The notes beneath the pieces were generated by a model. The model worked only from the letters and a program-made list of their open reading frames with translations. It had not been told where the DNA came from and searched no databases. The position numbers and the translations under genes are program-made. This document shows, in pieces, positions 18,685 through 27,245 of a stretch of DNA of 52,345 nucleotides (position 1 is its first letter; the number at the start of each line of letters is the position of its first letter). The DNA lies in the NCBI GenBank assembly GCA_902783255.1, contig CACZQB010000022.1, forward strand, positions 1-52,345, written 5' to 3'. The stretch comes from Oscillospiraceae bacterium. Its GTDB lineage: Bacteria; Bacillota; Clostridia; Oscillospirales; UBA644.

Positions 18685-20592
18685 TTACTTATGAATATCT
18701 ACTGTTCCTTTGAAATCAAGCAGTCGGATATACAGACCGCCTATAACAGTTCTGTTTTGAAAACCTACCTGACTTGCGGTTACCGTATCGTACCAGTCTG
18801 TAAGAGGCACACGGCTTTTTGAAAAATTATATGCATTCCAGAGCGGATCTGTAAAGCGTTCAAAAACAGTTCTGTTGTTTGCAAGAGCTGCTGTCCATAC
18901 AAGCCAGTCTGACTTGGTATAATCTTTTCTTGAATCGAGAGGAAGCCCGTAAGGTCGAAGATGGCTTTCGTTTGAAAGAAGCTCGGCATCTATGACCTGC
19001 CTTGGAAAGAGATTTGTTCCCCAGAGTTTATCCCAGATCATATTATATTTCATGCTGAAGGATCCCTGTTGGTCAAATGCTAGACGGAAACCTCCGTTTT
19101 CATCAGCAGCAGTCTCACACCACTCAAGAGCCATTTCTATCGCTTGTTCATAATAATAATCGCTTTCCTCTTCTTCGCCCAGCATATCCAGAACTGCAGA
19201 CAAGCCTGTAAGACCCATTATTGCTTTGAGAGACAGGTTACAATTATGAGCAAGATGTCCTGCGAAATCATCGGTGCAGAGTTGGTTTTGAGGATCTCTG
19301 CCAAAATCAAGAAGATATTTTGCCCACTTACGATACAGATCCAAATTATCCTTTGCAAAAGAAGCATCTTTTTCAGCTATACATATATTTGCAAGCATAA
19401 TAAGCATATTGCCGCACTCTTCGACAGGCATCTGGTTTTTTTCTGAGTCAATTCCACCGTAGACCTGTCCGTTTACAAGAGGATATTGACCGCAATCGTG
19501 CGGTGCAAAATCAAAAATCCATTTATCGCTCTGCGCAAACCTGATTATCGGTCGCATCATGCCCTTTACAAGTTCCGGATTATATAAAAGAAAGAGCGGG
19601 ATGGAAGGATAGCTGACATCTACTGTTGCAGCACATCCGTTTGAAAAGCATTCTTTCGATATAAACAGCAATTCGCCGTTTTCGTCTACGGCAAGTTTAT
19701 GAGCGGATATCGACTGTCTGTAAGCAAGCAAGAGAAGTTCTGCGTATTTTTCTCCGCCCGCCATCACTGCATCCGAAAACAGTTCGTCTGAGATAATTTT
19801 TGCATCGGCAAAGAGTCCGGTATAATCGCTGAATGCCTCGGGTAGAAGCTGTTCTATTGTTTTTCCGTCTTTATTCCATACAGATTTAAGTTTTTTTCCG
19901 AAGTATTCAATTGAATAAATATCATCATATGCAAAAACAAACATGGCGCCGCAACAATCGCAAACATTGCCGCTGACTTCGATAAAAGTCATACCATCCT
20001 CATTAGTATTAACATCTGAAGATGCGTTTTCACAGTCTGTTGCGAGATAAACATATCCCCAGTCTATTCGCAAGTCATCACCGCTGCGATTAAGAACATT
20101 TTGAACGGTATTGCCCATTTTGGCACAGACGATCCCATTTTCCAGCTCAAAAGTTGTTGCCGACACAGCTGACTGACCTTTTTCGTTAAGACAGAGTTCT
20201 TCGGATATGGCGACATAGGCTTGAACATCATGTTCTTCACCGTCTATTGATTCATATTGCAAAAATAAATAAGACACAGGACGAGATAAAATTTCTACAT
20301 CATCAAGAATTCTTGGAGAGAAAAATGTTGCGAAGAGTCGTATTTTAGGAGATTCAAATACATATCTCGTTGTCATTGCCTCTATATCACACGCTACCTG
20401 CAAAAGAGGATCGTAACCGGTTTTACCCATAAAACTGTATTTTTCACCGTCGATCGTAACATAAGCGCGTATCGTATTCGGTTTACCTGTCCAATGTTTT
20501 GTATCGTCATCAGTCAGCCTGTCTGTCATCGCCCAGACGGAAAAATACGGATCTACTGTAATGAGTGGATATGCGGGAGCACGAAGTTTCAT
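18685..20592 (-). CDS. Glutaminase-A-like protein (DUF4965/DUF1793 family)
   Basis: A 635-residue protein resembling fungal GtaA/bacterial DUF4964-DUF5127-DUF4965-DUF1793 proteins. Key stretches are the start RAPAYPLITVDPYFSVWAMT, the middle DVSYPSIPLFLLYNP, and the C-terminal DYTKSDWLVWTAALA and DRTVIGG-like motif (NRTVIGGLYIRLL). The C-terminal half looks like an alpha/alpha toroid, often seen in glycan-active proteins. There is no signal peptide, so it should be cytoplasmic. The family name comes from a fungal glutaminase, but the true substrate in gut bacteria is not settled, and the GH31 neighbour hints at a sugar. It has its own consensus promoter. Confidence 0.85.
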   Translation of the reverse strand: MKLRAPAYPLITVDPYFSVWAMTDRLTDDDTKHWTGKPNTIRAYVTIDGEKYSFMGKTGYDPLLQVACDIEAMTTRYVFESPKIRLFATFFSPRILDDVEILSRPVSYLFLQYESIDGEEHDVQAYVAISEELCLNEKGQSAVSATTFELENGIVCAKMGNTVQNVLNRSGDDLRIDWGYVYLATDCENASSDVNTNEDGMTFIEVSGNVCDCCGAMFVFAYDDIYSIEYFGKKLKSVWNKDGKTIEQLLPEAFSDYTGLFADAKIISDELFSDAVMAGGEKYAELLLLAYRQSISAHKLAVDENGELLFISKECFSNGCAATVDVSYPSIPLFLLYNPELVKGMMRPIIRFAQSDKWIFDFAPHDCGQYPLVNGQVYGGIDSEKNQMPVEECGNMLIMLANICIAEKDASFAKDNLDLYRKWAKYLLDFGRDPQNQLCTDDFAGHLAHNCNLSLKAIMGLTGLSAVLDMLGEEEESDYYYEQAIEMALEWCETAADENGGFRLAFDQQGSFSMKYNMIWDKLWGTNLFPRQVIDAELLSNESHLRPYGLPLDSRKDYTKSDWLVWTAALANNRTVFERFTDPLWNAYNFSKSRVPLTDWYDTVTASQVGFQNRTVIGGLYIRLLDFKGTVDIHK

Positions 20593-20624
20593 ATAAATAC
20601 CTCTTTCGCTTGTTTTATATTTGA

Positions 20625-20653
20625 ATTATACCATAATAATCGATCTTTGTCAA
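20625..20653 (-). promoter_or_regulatory. Sigma-A promoter of the glutaminase-A-like gene
   Basis: Perfect TTGACA, 17-base spacer, perfect TATAAT on the minus strand, about 33 bases before the start codon. Confidence 0.85.
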
Positions 20654-20670
20654 CAAATATATCTAAAATA

Positions 20671-20700
20671 AGAAACAGGATAAGGGTTTATCCTGTTTCT
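20671..20700 (-). terminator. Intrinsic terminator after the GH31 gene
   Basis: AGAAACAGGATAA pairs perfectly over 13 bp with TTATCCTGTTTCT around a GGGT loop (plus-strand reading); a T-rich stretch (TTATTTTAG) follows in the leftward direction. Confidence 0.8.
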
Positions 20701-20705
20701 GAATG

Positions 20706-23018
20706 TCAGTTATTGATTTCAAGTTTATTTTCAGAATCGTTCCAGTAAAGTTTTGTGATTTTATATTCACCTTTTTCGTATCCGTAACCGTCTCCATCAT
20801 CGTCATAAAGACGAAACTCAGCATCCTTACCCGGGTAAATATCATATTTGATCTCGGCATTTGATGCTTCCGCAGTATTGCGAACAGGGTTTATTCTGGG
20901 AATTATGCTGCCTGCTTTAACGAAAAGAGGAATTTTAGAAATATCGGCTTTTACGGTTATCCACTGTCCTCCTGAATACTTCTCCTTTGTATAAAAATCA
21001 AACCAATCGTTGCCATCGGGAAGATATACTTTTCTTGTATGATCCGAATTTTCTATTTTGACTGAATTGATCCCGTAGTACATCGGCTCTGTGACGGGAC
21101 ATACCATTATGCTTTTACCGAAGAGGAACTGGTCTTTGATCTCGCACGCAATCGAATCGTTGCGGTAATCAAAAGCGAGCATACGAAGGATAGTTCCATC
21201 ATTAAAATAAACGTCTGCGGCAGAAGAATAAATATATGGTAAAAGAGAATAACGAAGTTCAATGGCTGCCTTAATTGAATCATAAAACATGTCGCCTTCT
21301 TTTCCGTAATTCCACGGTTCTCTTCGTGCTTCCGTGCCATGAGCCCTGAAAATAGGAAGAAAGGCTCCAAGCTGAAACCAACGTGTAAAGAGCTCCCTGT
21401 AGCCCATATCATCTGTTGTTTTATCATAATCTCCGTTCCAGAACCAGTTTGGCCCTCTTCTGACAAAAAATGCGCCTATATCCAGAGTCCAGTAAGGGAG
21501 TCCGCTTACGCAGAAATTAAGGCCGGCAGGTATTTGTTTTTTCATTATTTCCCAACGAGCGGAAATATCGCCTGACCATAATATAGCACCGTATTTTTGC
21601 CCGCCCGTAAAAGTACTGCGCGTTAAGTTGCAAACTCTGAACTTATTCGTTACAGAACGTTGTCCGTCATATATTGTTTGACTGTGAGCTAGTCCATATG
21701 CATTTGCAAGATCTCTCGGCATAAACTGCGACGCATCACGAAGGAAATTCTGATACATATAAGGTGCAACAGGCTCGTCTAGCCCCCATTCGGGAGTGAA
21801 AGGCTCGGAAGAATCGCACCAGAAAGCCTTTATACCCTTGTCCCAAACACCTTCTTTCAACTGTTTCCAGTATAATTTTCTTGCATCAGGGTTAAATGCG
21901 TTATATGTATTGGATGCAGGGAAAAACAGTCCTTTTTCGGCGAACTCTTTATAATCGTCCGTACATTCCGCAGGATTTGCCCAAATCGAAAGCATAAAAT
22001 GAACATGTTTTTCGTCCAGTTCGCTAATCATGCCGGGGACATCCGGGAAACAAGCCGGATCGAGGCGCTTTTCACCCCAGTGACCCGGTATCCACGAAGA
22101 CCAATCCTGAACAATACAGTCAATACCGAGCCCGAGTTCCTCGAACTTACTAACAGTATCAAGGATCTCTTTTTGAGACTCATATCTTTCCTGTGACTGA
22201 ATATAACCGAAAGCCCATTTGGGAAGCATCGCCGCTTTTCCCGTGAGGAAGCGATATCCGGCAATGATATCATCAAACTCAGGACCGTAAATAAAATAAA
22301 AATCCATCTCAGTATCCGCATCGGTAAAAAGATATGAGCCGTATGCGTTATCGTTGAATATTGCAGTGCCGTCAGTTCCGGAGAGAATGCCGTATCCCTC
22401 GGTTGACACGAAAAACGGAATTGCTATCTTCATATTGGCTTGGTGGAGGTATTGCGTTGTTCCTCTGAGATTGAGCACACCTTCCGTTGCCTGTCCCAGA
22501 CCGTATATTTTTTCATTTTCTTTAAACTGAAAACTGAGTTTTGTGCTGCACAAGCGTCTGTCAAATACTTTTGTAGCCTGTTTAATCTTCTTTTTGATAC
22601 CGTCGGGTGTTTCTATTTCTTCTACAATGGTGTTTTCATCTGCTACAGTTTGCGTTGTATCATAATAAGAAAGGCATTTGCTCTGAAAATCTGCTTCTTT
22701 CAGAAGAAGATTTCCTTCATTGTCATAATAAGAAATTGAAGACGTTTTTTTGTTAACGCATATTTTAATTATATCAGTAGAAAGAATTACCGAATTGTCG
22801 TTTTCTTCATATGTCCATTTATCACAGTTACCATGAAAAGAAATTCCCATTCCGAATTCATCCGATAAACTGCCGTTTTCACTGTAATTAATTCGAACGA
22901 TGTGATCGTTCTGAGGAGAAAGGCGAAGTATGCCTCGTTCAGACGTCATATAAAGCGAAGAACCAATTCGCTCTGTTTTTGTTATCTCATAAGATTTTCT
23001 GGGACTTGTATAAAGCAT
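20706..23018 (-). CDS. Glycoside hydrolase family 31 (alpha-xylosidase/alpha-glucosidase type)
   Basis: Cleaves alpha-linked xylosyl or glucosyl residues. The nucleophile motif is AFWCDSSEPF (Asp near 402) and the acid/base segment LWSGDISARW (Asp near 484). The N-terminal beta-sandwich contains the family marker EKIYGLGQATEG, and RWFQLGAFLPIFRAHG is typical of the YicI/alpha-xylosidase branch. There is no signal peptide, so it works on imported oligosaccharides. I chose ATG 23018 (770 residues), 9 bases after GGGGG, over the TTG one codon earlier. It is transcribed from a divergent promoter region shared with the URO-D gene. The exact linkage is uncertain. Confidence 0.93.
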   Translation of the reverse strand: MLYTSPRKSYEITKTERIGSSLYMTSERGILRLSPQNDHIVRINYSENGSLSDEFGMGISFHGNCDKWTYEENDNSVILSTDIIKICVNKKTSSISYYDNEGNLLLKEADFQSKCLSYYDTTQTVADENTIVEEIETPDGIKKKIKQATKVFDRRLCSTKLSFQFKENEKIYGLGQATEGVLNLRGTTQYLHQANMKIAIPFFVSTEGYGILSGTDGTAIFNDNAYGSYLFTDADTEMDFYFIYGPEFDDIIAGYRFLTGKAAMLPKWAFGYIQSQERYESQKEILDTVSKFEELGLGIDCIVQDWSSWIPGHWGEKRLDPACFPDVPGMISELDEKHVHFMLSIWANPAECTDDYKEFAEKGLFFPASNTYNAFNPDARKLYWKQLKEGVWDKGIKAFWCDSSEPFTPEWGLDEPVAPYMYQNFLRDASQFMPRDLANAYGLAHSQTIYDGQRSVTNKFRVCNLTRSTFTGGQKYGAILWSGDISARWEIMKKQIPAGLNFCVSGLPYWTLDIGAFFVRRGPNWFWNGDYDKTTDDMGYRELFTRWFQLGAFLPIFRAHGTEARREPWNYGKEGDMFYDSIKAAIELRYSLLPYIYSSAADVYFNDGTILRMLAFDYRNDSIACEIKDQFLFGKSIMVCPVTEPMYYGINSVKIENSDHTRKVYLPDGNDWFDFYTKEKYSGGQWITVKADISKIPLFVKAGSIIPRINPVRNTAEASNAEIKYDIYPGKDAEFRLYDDDGDGYGYEKGEYKITKLYWNDSENKLEINN

Positions 23019-23049
23019 CAATAGACCCCCTATATTTTTTGTTTTGTAA

Positions 23050-23078
23050 ATTTTAACATACAGAATTCAGTTTGTCAA
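23050..23078 (-). promoter_or_regulatory. Sigma-A promoter of the GH31 gene
   Basis: On the minus strand TTGACA, 17 bases, TAAAAT, about 32 bases before the ATG. Confidence 0.75.
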
Positions 23079-23117
23079 GCACTTTACGATTACTGAAAAG
23101 GATTTATTCTGGATTTA

Positions 23118-23146
23118 TTGACAAATAATAAAGCATATGATATAAT
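23118..23146 (+). promoter_or_regulatory. Sigma-A promoter of the URO-D/PLP/ATP-grasp genes
   Basis: Perfect TTGACA, 17-base spacer and perfect TATAAT, about 35 bases before the URO-D start. It faces away from the GH31 promoter, with about 40 bases between the two -35 boxes. Confidence 0.85.
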
Positions 23147-23180
23147 CATAAAGATAATATTGTTTTTGAGGTAATTGATT

Positions 23181-24179
23181 ATGACAAAAAGGGAACTTGT
23201 AAAAAGCGCAATAAAACATGAAAACACAGGCAAAGTCCCTTCATGCATTCATCTTGCAGGTGACGGCATAGAAAAATATACCGATCTTCTCTATGAAAGA
23301 TACAAAACGCCGGTTGCCAAAAAGTTATATGAAAACGGAAAGCTGAATAAATATGATGCTGTTCGTTTGGCAATCGGGAACGATGTATTTCCTGTCGAAC
23401 CTCCATGGTGGGGTTGGTATGGACTCACCGATGCGGATTTTGGATATGAAATTCCTTTAAAACTTCCCCGAACCATTGGATATGGTCCGAGCGTTAATGA
23501 ACTATCCGAAAAAATGAAAATGATAAAGGAAGAAACCGGATGCTATATACTGATCCAGATTTTCGGCAGTCATTTTGAAAAAGCGTATTTTTCAAGAGGT
23601 ATCGAGAATTTTCTTGCAGATATGGCAGGAGAACCGGATTACGCACAAGCATTGCTTGATAAAATAATCGATAAAAATCTCGTAATGATCGAAAATATAA
23701 TATATCTTCCGGAAATCGACGGAGTATTGCTTGGCAGCGACTGGGGGTCGCAAAAATCACTTCTGATGTCTCCGGAATCATGGCGAAAAATGATTGCTCC
23801 CGGAGAAAAGAAAGAATACGACCTTATTCACGATGCGGGAAAAGATGTTTGGGTCCATTCCTGCGGGTGTATAGATGCCATTATTCCCGATCTTACGGAA
23901 ATGGGACTTGATGTTTTGAATCCCGTCCAGCCCGAATGTATGGATATCAGTTTTTTAAAATCCGAATACGGAAACAGGTTGACTTTCTGGGGAGGAATAT
24001 CAACTCAGAGGACACTCCCCTACGGAACGCCGGAGGAAGTTGCCGCTGAAACGCATGCAACTATTGAACTTATGTCAAAAAACGGAGGTTATATCACATC
24101 TTCCTCCCAGGAAATCCAGGCGGATGTACCATATGAAAACCTTTGTGCAATGATCGACGCGGCACTTGAACACAAATAA
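23181..24179 (+). CDS. Uroporphyrinogen decarboxylase-like (URO-D) domain protein
   Basis: A 332-residue TIM-barrel protein of the URO-D superfamily, which also holds the corrinoid methyltransferases MtaA/MtbA and many uncharacterised members. The C-terminal half carries KDVWVHSCGCIDAIIPDL and TFWGGISTQRTLPYGTPEEV. The HSCG..., GGIST and TPEEV segments are typical of the methyltransferase-like branch. The N-terminal arginine motif of true HemE is not evident, so haem synthesis is unlikely. ATG 23181 follows GAGGT by 8 bases. The next two genes follow closely on the same strand. The substrate is unknown. Confidence 0.85.
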   Translation: MTKRELVKSAIKHENTGKVPSCIHLAGDGIEKYTDLLYERYKTPVAKKLYENGKLNKYDAVRLAIGNDVFPVEPPWWGWYGLTDADFGYEIPLKLPRTIGYGPSVNELSEKMKMIKEETGCYILIQIFGSHFEKAYFSRGIENFLADMAGEPDYAQALLDKIIDKNLVMIENIIYLPEIDGVLLGSDWGSQKSLLMSPESWRKMIAPGEKKEYDLIHDAGKDVWVHSCGCIDAIIPDLTEMGLDVLNPVQPECMDISFLKSEYGNRLTFWGGISTQRTLPYGTPEEVAAETHATIELMSKNGGYITSSSQEIQADVPYENLCAMIDAALEHK

Positions 24180-24194
24180 AACAGGGATGATTTT

Positions 24195-25394
24195 ATGAAT
24201 AATATATTTGAAAAAATAGATACGATTTGTCAGATAAATACAGAAAGAGTTCTTGAGGCATTCAGGATAAACAGAGTATCTGAAGCCATGCTTCACGGAA
24301 CTACGGGGTACGGCTACGATGACAGAGGCAGAAATACGCTCGACAGTGTTTTTGCTTATACTTTCGGCGCAGAAGACGCATTGGTAAGACATACTTTTGT
24401 ATCAGGAACGCACACACTCGCGACAGCACTTTTCGGGGTCTTGCGACCCGGTAACACCATTCTTTCCGTTACCGGTAAACCATACGATACATTATGCGAA
24501 ACATTCGGTATAACCGGAAACAGCGGAAACGGTTCAATGACAGATTTCGGAATCAGTTATAAAGAAATAGAACTTGATTCAAACGGACGTCCCCAGCTCG
24601 GAATAATGAAAAAAATGATTAAGGATGATCCCTCAATAAAGCTTGTTTTTATGCAGCGATCAAGAGGATATACTTCAAGAAGAACTCTGAGCCTTGAAGA
24701 TATAAAGGCTGTTGCAGAAGCAGCAAAAAGTGTAAGAGACGTTATTGTTTTTGTTGACAACTGCTACGGAGAATTCGTCAGAGAAAAAGAACCTACCGCC
24801 GTAGGCGCTGATCTTATGGCAGGCTCGCTCATAAAAAACCCCGGCGGCGGTATTGCAAGGACCGGCGGATATATTTGCGGTAAGAAGGCGCTTGTAGAAC
24901 TTTGTGCATACAGGCTGACTGCTGTCGGAATAGGAAAAGAATGCGGAGCAACGCTTGATGAGCTTAGAAATATGTTTCAGGGCTTTTTCATGGCGCCGCA
25001 TATCGTTGCGCAAGCACTTAAAACCGCTGTTTATGCAGCAGAAAAGCTCTCAAAAGCAGGTTTTTGCGTCTCTCCACTTGCAGATGAAAACAGAGAAGAC
25101 ATTATTCAGACTGTTACATTCGGCAATCCGGAAGATCTGCTTGCATTTTGCCGCGGAATTCAACACGGTTCACCGATAGATTCATTTGTTACTCCCGAAC
25201 CGTGGGTGATGCCCGGTTATGACTGCGAAGTTGTTATGGCTGCAGGAGGATTCATATCAGGTTCATCGATTGAAATTTCTGCAGATGCACCGCTTAAATC
25301 TCCTTATACCGCATATATGCAGGGCGGACTAACATTTGAAAGCGGAAAATACGCTGTTGACACGGCAATAAAATATATAAGTGAGTTAAGATGA
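24195..25394 (+). CDS. PLP-dependent methionine gamma-lyase-like protein (aluminium-resistance family)
   Basis: Fold-type I PLP enzyme of the Alu_res/YnbB family, related to cystathionine gamma-synthase-type lyases. It begins with the TLDSVFAYTFGAEDALVRH region; the PLP-binding Asp188 lies in FVDNCYGEF and the Schiff-base Lys214 in GSLIKNPGGGIARTGGYICG. At 399 residues it is of usual length. The reaction has not been firmly assigned: the family name reflects an old aluminium-resistance phenotype. It lies 15 bases after the URO-D gene and overlaps the ATP-grasp gene by 4 bases (ATGA), so coupled translation with the ligase is likely. Confidence 0.88.
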   Translation: MNNIFEKIDTICQINTERVLEAFRINRVSEAMLHGTTGYGYDDRGRNTLDSVFAYTFGAEDALVRHTFVSGTHTLATALFGVLRPGNTILSVTGKPYDTLCETFGITGNSGNGSMTDFGISYKEIELDSNGRPQLGIMKKMIKDDPSIKLVFMQRSRGYTSRRTLSLEDIKAVAEAAKSVRDVIVFVDNCYGEFVREKEPTAVGADLMAGSLIKNPGGGIARTGGYICGKKALVELCAYRLTAVGIGKECGATLDELRNMFQGFFMAPHIVAQALKTAVYAAEKLSKAGFCVSPLADENREDIIQTVTFGNPEDLLAFCRGIQHGSPIDSFVTPEPWVMPGYDCEVVMAAGGFISGSSIEISADAPLKSPYTAYMQGGLTFESGKYAVDTAIKYISELR

Positions 25395-26242
25395 AAATAC
25401 CTATCATAATCAATCATTCAATTCCTTATTTCAAATACAGCGCTGAAAATATCGCTGAAGGAATAAAAAAATCAGGAAATATTCCCGTTATATTGAATAA
25501 TATCGAAGCAAGGACAAGAACAGATAATGAGTTTTTTGAAAAGTGTGTATTTCTTGATAAAGATATTCCGCTCGGACTCAAAATGGAAATCTCAGGAACA
25601 AGACTCTTTAACAATATAGGGTCTATTGAACTTTGCTCAGATAAACGGCGGATCAATGCTTTTCTGAAAAATGATTTTCCTGTCCCGAAAACGATCGATT
25701 ATCCGCTGACATATTTCCCGAACGAAGTGTTTTTCAATGAATTCACAGAAATGATCACTGATGAACTCGGACTGCCCGTTGTGGCAAAACTCGCTTTCGG
25801 ATCACAGGGACGTGAAGTTTTTCTTCTCAACTCCAAAGCTGAAATTACTGAATTTCAAAAAAAATATTATCTCACACCGCACCTCTATCAGAAATTTATC
25901 GAAACAAGCAAAGGACGAGACCGAAGAGTATATGTTGTCGGAAACAAAGCAGCAGCATCTATTATCCGTGAAAACAAAAACGATTTTCGTTCTAATACAG
26001 CAATCGGAGGATCGGCAACAAAAGCAGAAATACCCGATGAAATAAAAACACTTTGCGTTGATGTGGCTTGCATGCTCGGGCTTGATTTTTGCGGAATAGA
26101 TCTTCTTTTTTCAGACGACGGTCCGCTTGTATGTGAAGTCAATTCCAATGCTTTGTTCTCAACGCTTAACGAAGTATGTAAAATTGAAACGGGACACCTG
26201 ATTGCGGAACATGTAGTTTCTGTGAATCGCGGCACTTTGTAA
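25391..26242 (+). CDS. RimK-like ATP-grasp ligase
   Basis: A 283-residue ATP-grasp protein of the RimK/LysX type, which joins an amino acid or amine to a carboxylate with ATP. Visible parts are the ATP-binding lysine region LPVVAKLAFGSQGREVFLL, the DRRVYVVGNKAAASIIRE segment, the SNTAIGGSA loop and the metal-binding end LDFCGIDLLF and CEVNSNALFS. The preATP-grasp part (1-95) is short. Overlap with the PLP gene suggests the two enzymes act in one pathway. The substrate cannot be inferred. Confidence 0.85.
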   Translation: MKIPIIINHSIPYFKYSAENIAEGIKKSGNIPVILNNIEARTRTDNEFFEKCVFLDKDIPLGLKMEISGTRLFNNIGSIELCSDKRRINAFLKNDFPVPKTIDYPLTYFPNEVFFNEFTEMITDELGLPVVAKLAFGSQGREVFLLNSKAEITEFQKKYYLTPHLYQKFIETSKGRDRRVYVVGNKAAASIIRENKNDFRSNTAIGGSATKAEIPDEIKTLCVDVACMLGLDFCGIDLLFSDDGPLVCEVNSNALFSTLNEVCKIETGHLIAEHVVSVNRGTL

Positions 26243-26269
26243 CTTTTTTGTGAATTTCGCAATTCGGAC

Positions 26270-26298
26270 TTGACATTGGCAAAGCAATGTGATATCAT
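26270..26298 (+). promoter_or_regulatory. Sigma-A promoter of the GntR-regulated ABC operon
   Basis: Perfect TTGACA at 26270-26275, 17 bases, TATCAT at 26293-26298. The predicted start falls inside the palindrome that follows directly. Confidence 0.85.
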
Positions 26299-26325
26299 AA
26301 CTGTACTATTACAGATAGTACAGTT
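26299..26325. promoter_or_regulatory. Perfect palindromic operator (YtrA-type GntR site)
   Basis: AACTGTACTAT and ATAGTACAGTT are exact 11-bp inverted arms around a 5-base spacer. It abuts the -10 box and covers the expected transcription start, so a bound dimer would block initiation. The GTACTAT/ATAGTAC core resembles sites bound by YtrA-subfamily GntR proteins, and just such a gene lies at the end of this operon. Confidence 0.85.
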
Positions 26326-26345
26326 TATTTTTTGGGGTGATTATT

Positions 26346-27245
26346 ATGGTGAAAGCAGAGAAGCTTACCAAATCGTTCGGAACAACAGATGTGCTGCGAA
26401 ACCTTTCCTGCGAAATCCGTGACGGATCGATATACGGACTTATCGGTGCAAACGGCTCAGGCAAAAGCACATTACTAAGGCTTATTGCCGGAATATACTA
26501 TCCGGACTCCGGAAGTCTCACAGTAGACGGCGAAGAAATTTTTGATAATATTGTAAAGAAAAAAGATATCGTATTTGTTGCAGACGAGTTTTATTTCCCT
26601 ACCGGATGCACTGTTGAACAGTATGCACAGATATATTCTGTGTTTTATGATTCATTTGATTATTCCTTTTTCTGGGAAAAGCTCGCTATAGTCGGTCTTC
26701 CTCTTAAAGGAAAAGTTGCAACATTTTCAAAAGGTATGAAAAGACAGCTTGTAATGCTTTGCGCGCTTGCATGCAAGTGCAAGCTTGTGCTTTTTGACGA
26801 AACGTTTGACGGACTTGACCCAGTAGTGAGAAATCTTATGAAAAACATAATATACGACGAAGTTGCCGAGCGAAATATCACGGTTATTATGACATCACAC
26901 AACCTTCGTGAACTTGAGGATATTTGCGACTGTCTGGGCGTTCTTTATCAGGGTGGTATACTCTTTGAGGGTGACGTTGCAAACATTACCTCGAATGTAT
27001 TCAAAGTTCAGATAGCTTTTAAAGAGGATTTCAACGAAAAGAACTTTATTGGAATGAATATAATAAGCTCAAAGAAGCGTGGGTCAGTCGCAGAGCTGAT
27101 TATAAAAGGTGACAGGGAAGAATGCAGAAAAAAGCTGGAAGCACTCAATCCCATTTTACTCGATATCCTTCCGTTAACGCTTGAAGAAATATTTATTTAC
27201 GAAATGGAGTTGCTTGGATATGCTTATGAAAAAATCTCTGTTTGA
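26346..27245 (+). CDS. ABC transporter ATP-binding protein (YtrB-like)
   Basis: Nucleotide-binding subunit on the inner face of the membrane. Walker A is GANGSGKST, the signature is FSKGMKRQLVML and Walker B VLFDETFDGLDP. The C-terminal 80 residues are an accessory region. ATG 26346 follows GGGGTGATT at good spacing. Its 3' end overlaps the permease start by 26 bases. Such ATPases paired with a large permease and a YtrA regulator often act in antibiotic or envelope-stress export (established for ytrABCDEF of Bacillus; inference here). Confidence 0.92.
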   Translation: MVKAEKLTKSFGTTDVLRNLSCEIRDGSIYGLIGANGSGKSTLLRLIAGIYYPDSGSLTVDGEEIFDNIVKKKDIVFVADEFYFPTGCTVEQYAQIYSVFYDSFDYSFFWEKLAIVGLPLKGKVATFSKGMKRQLVMLCALACKCKLVLFDETFDGLDPVVRNLMKNIIYDEVAERNITVIMTSHNLRELEDICDCLGVLYQGGILFEGDVANITSNVFKVQIAFKEDFNEKNFIGMNIISSKKRGSVAELIIKGDREECRKKLEALNPILLDILPLTLEEIFIYEMELLGYAYEKISV

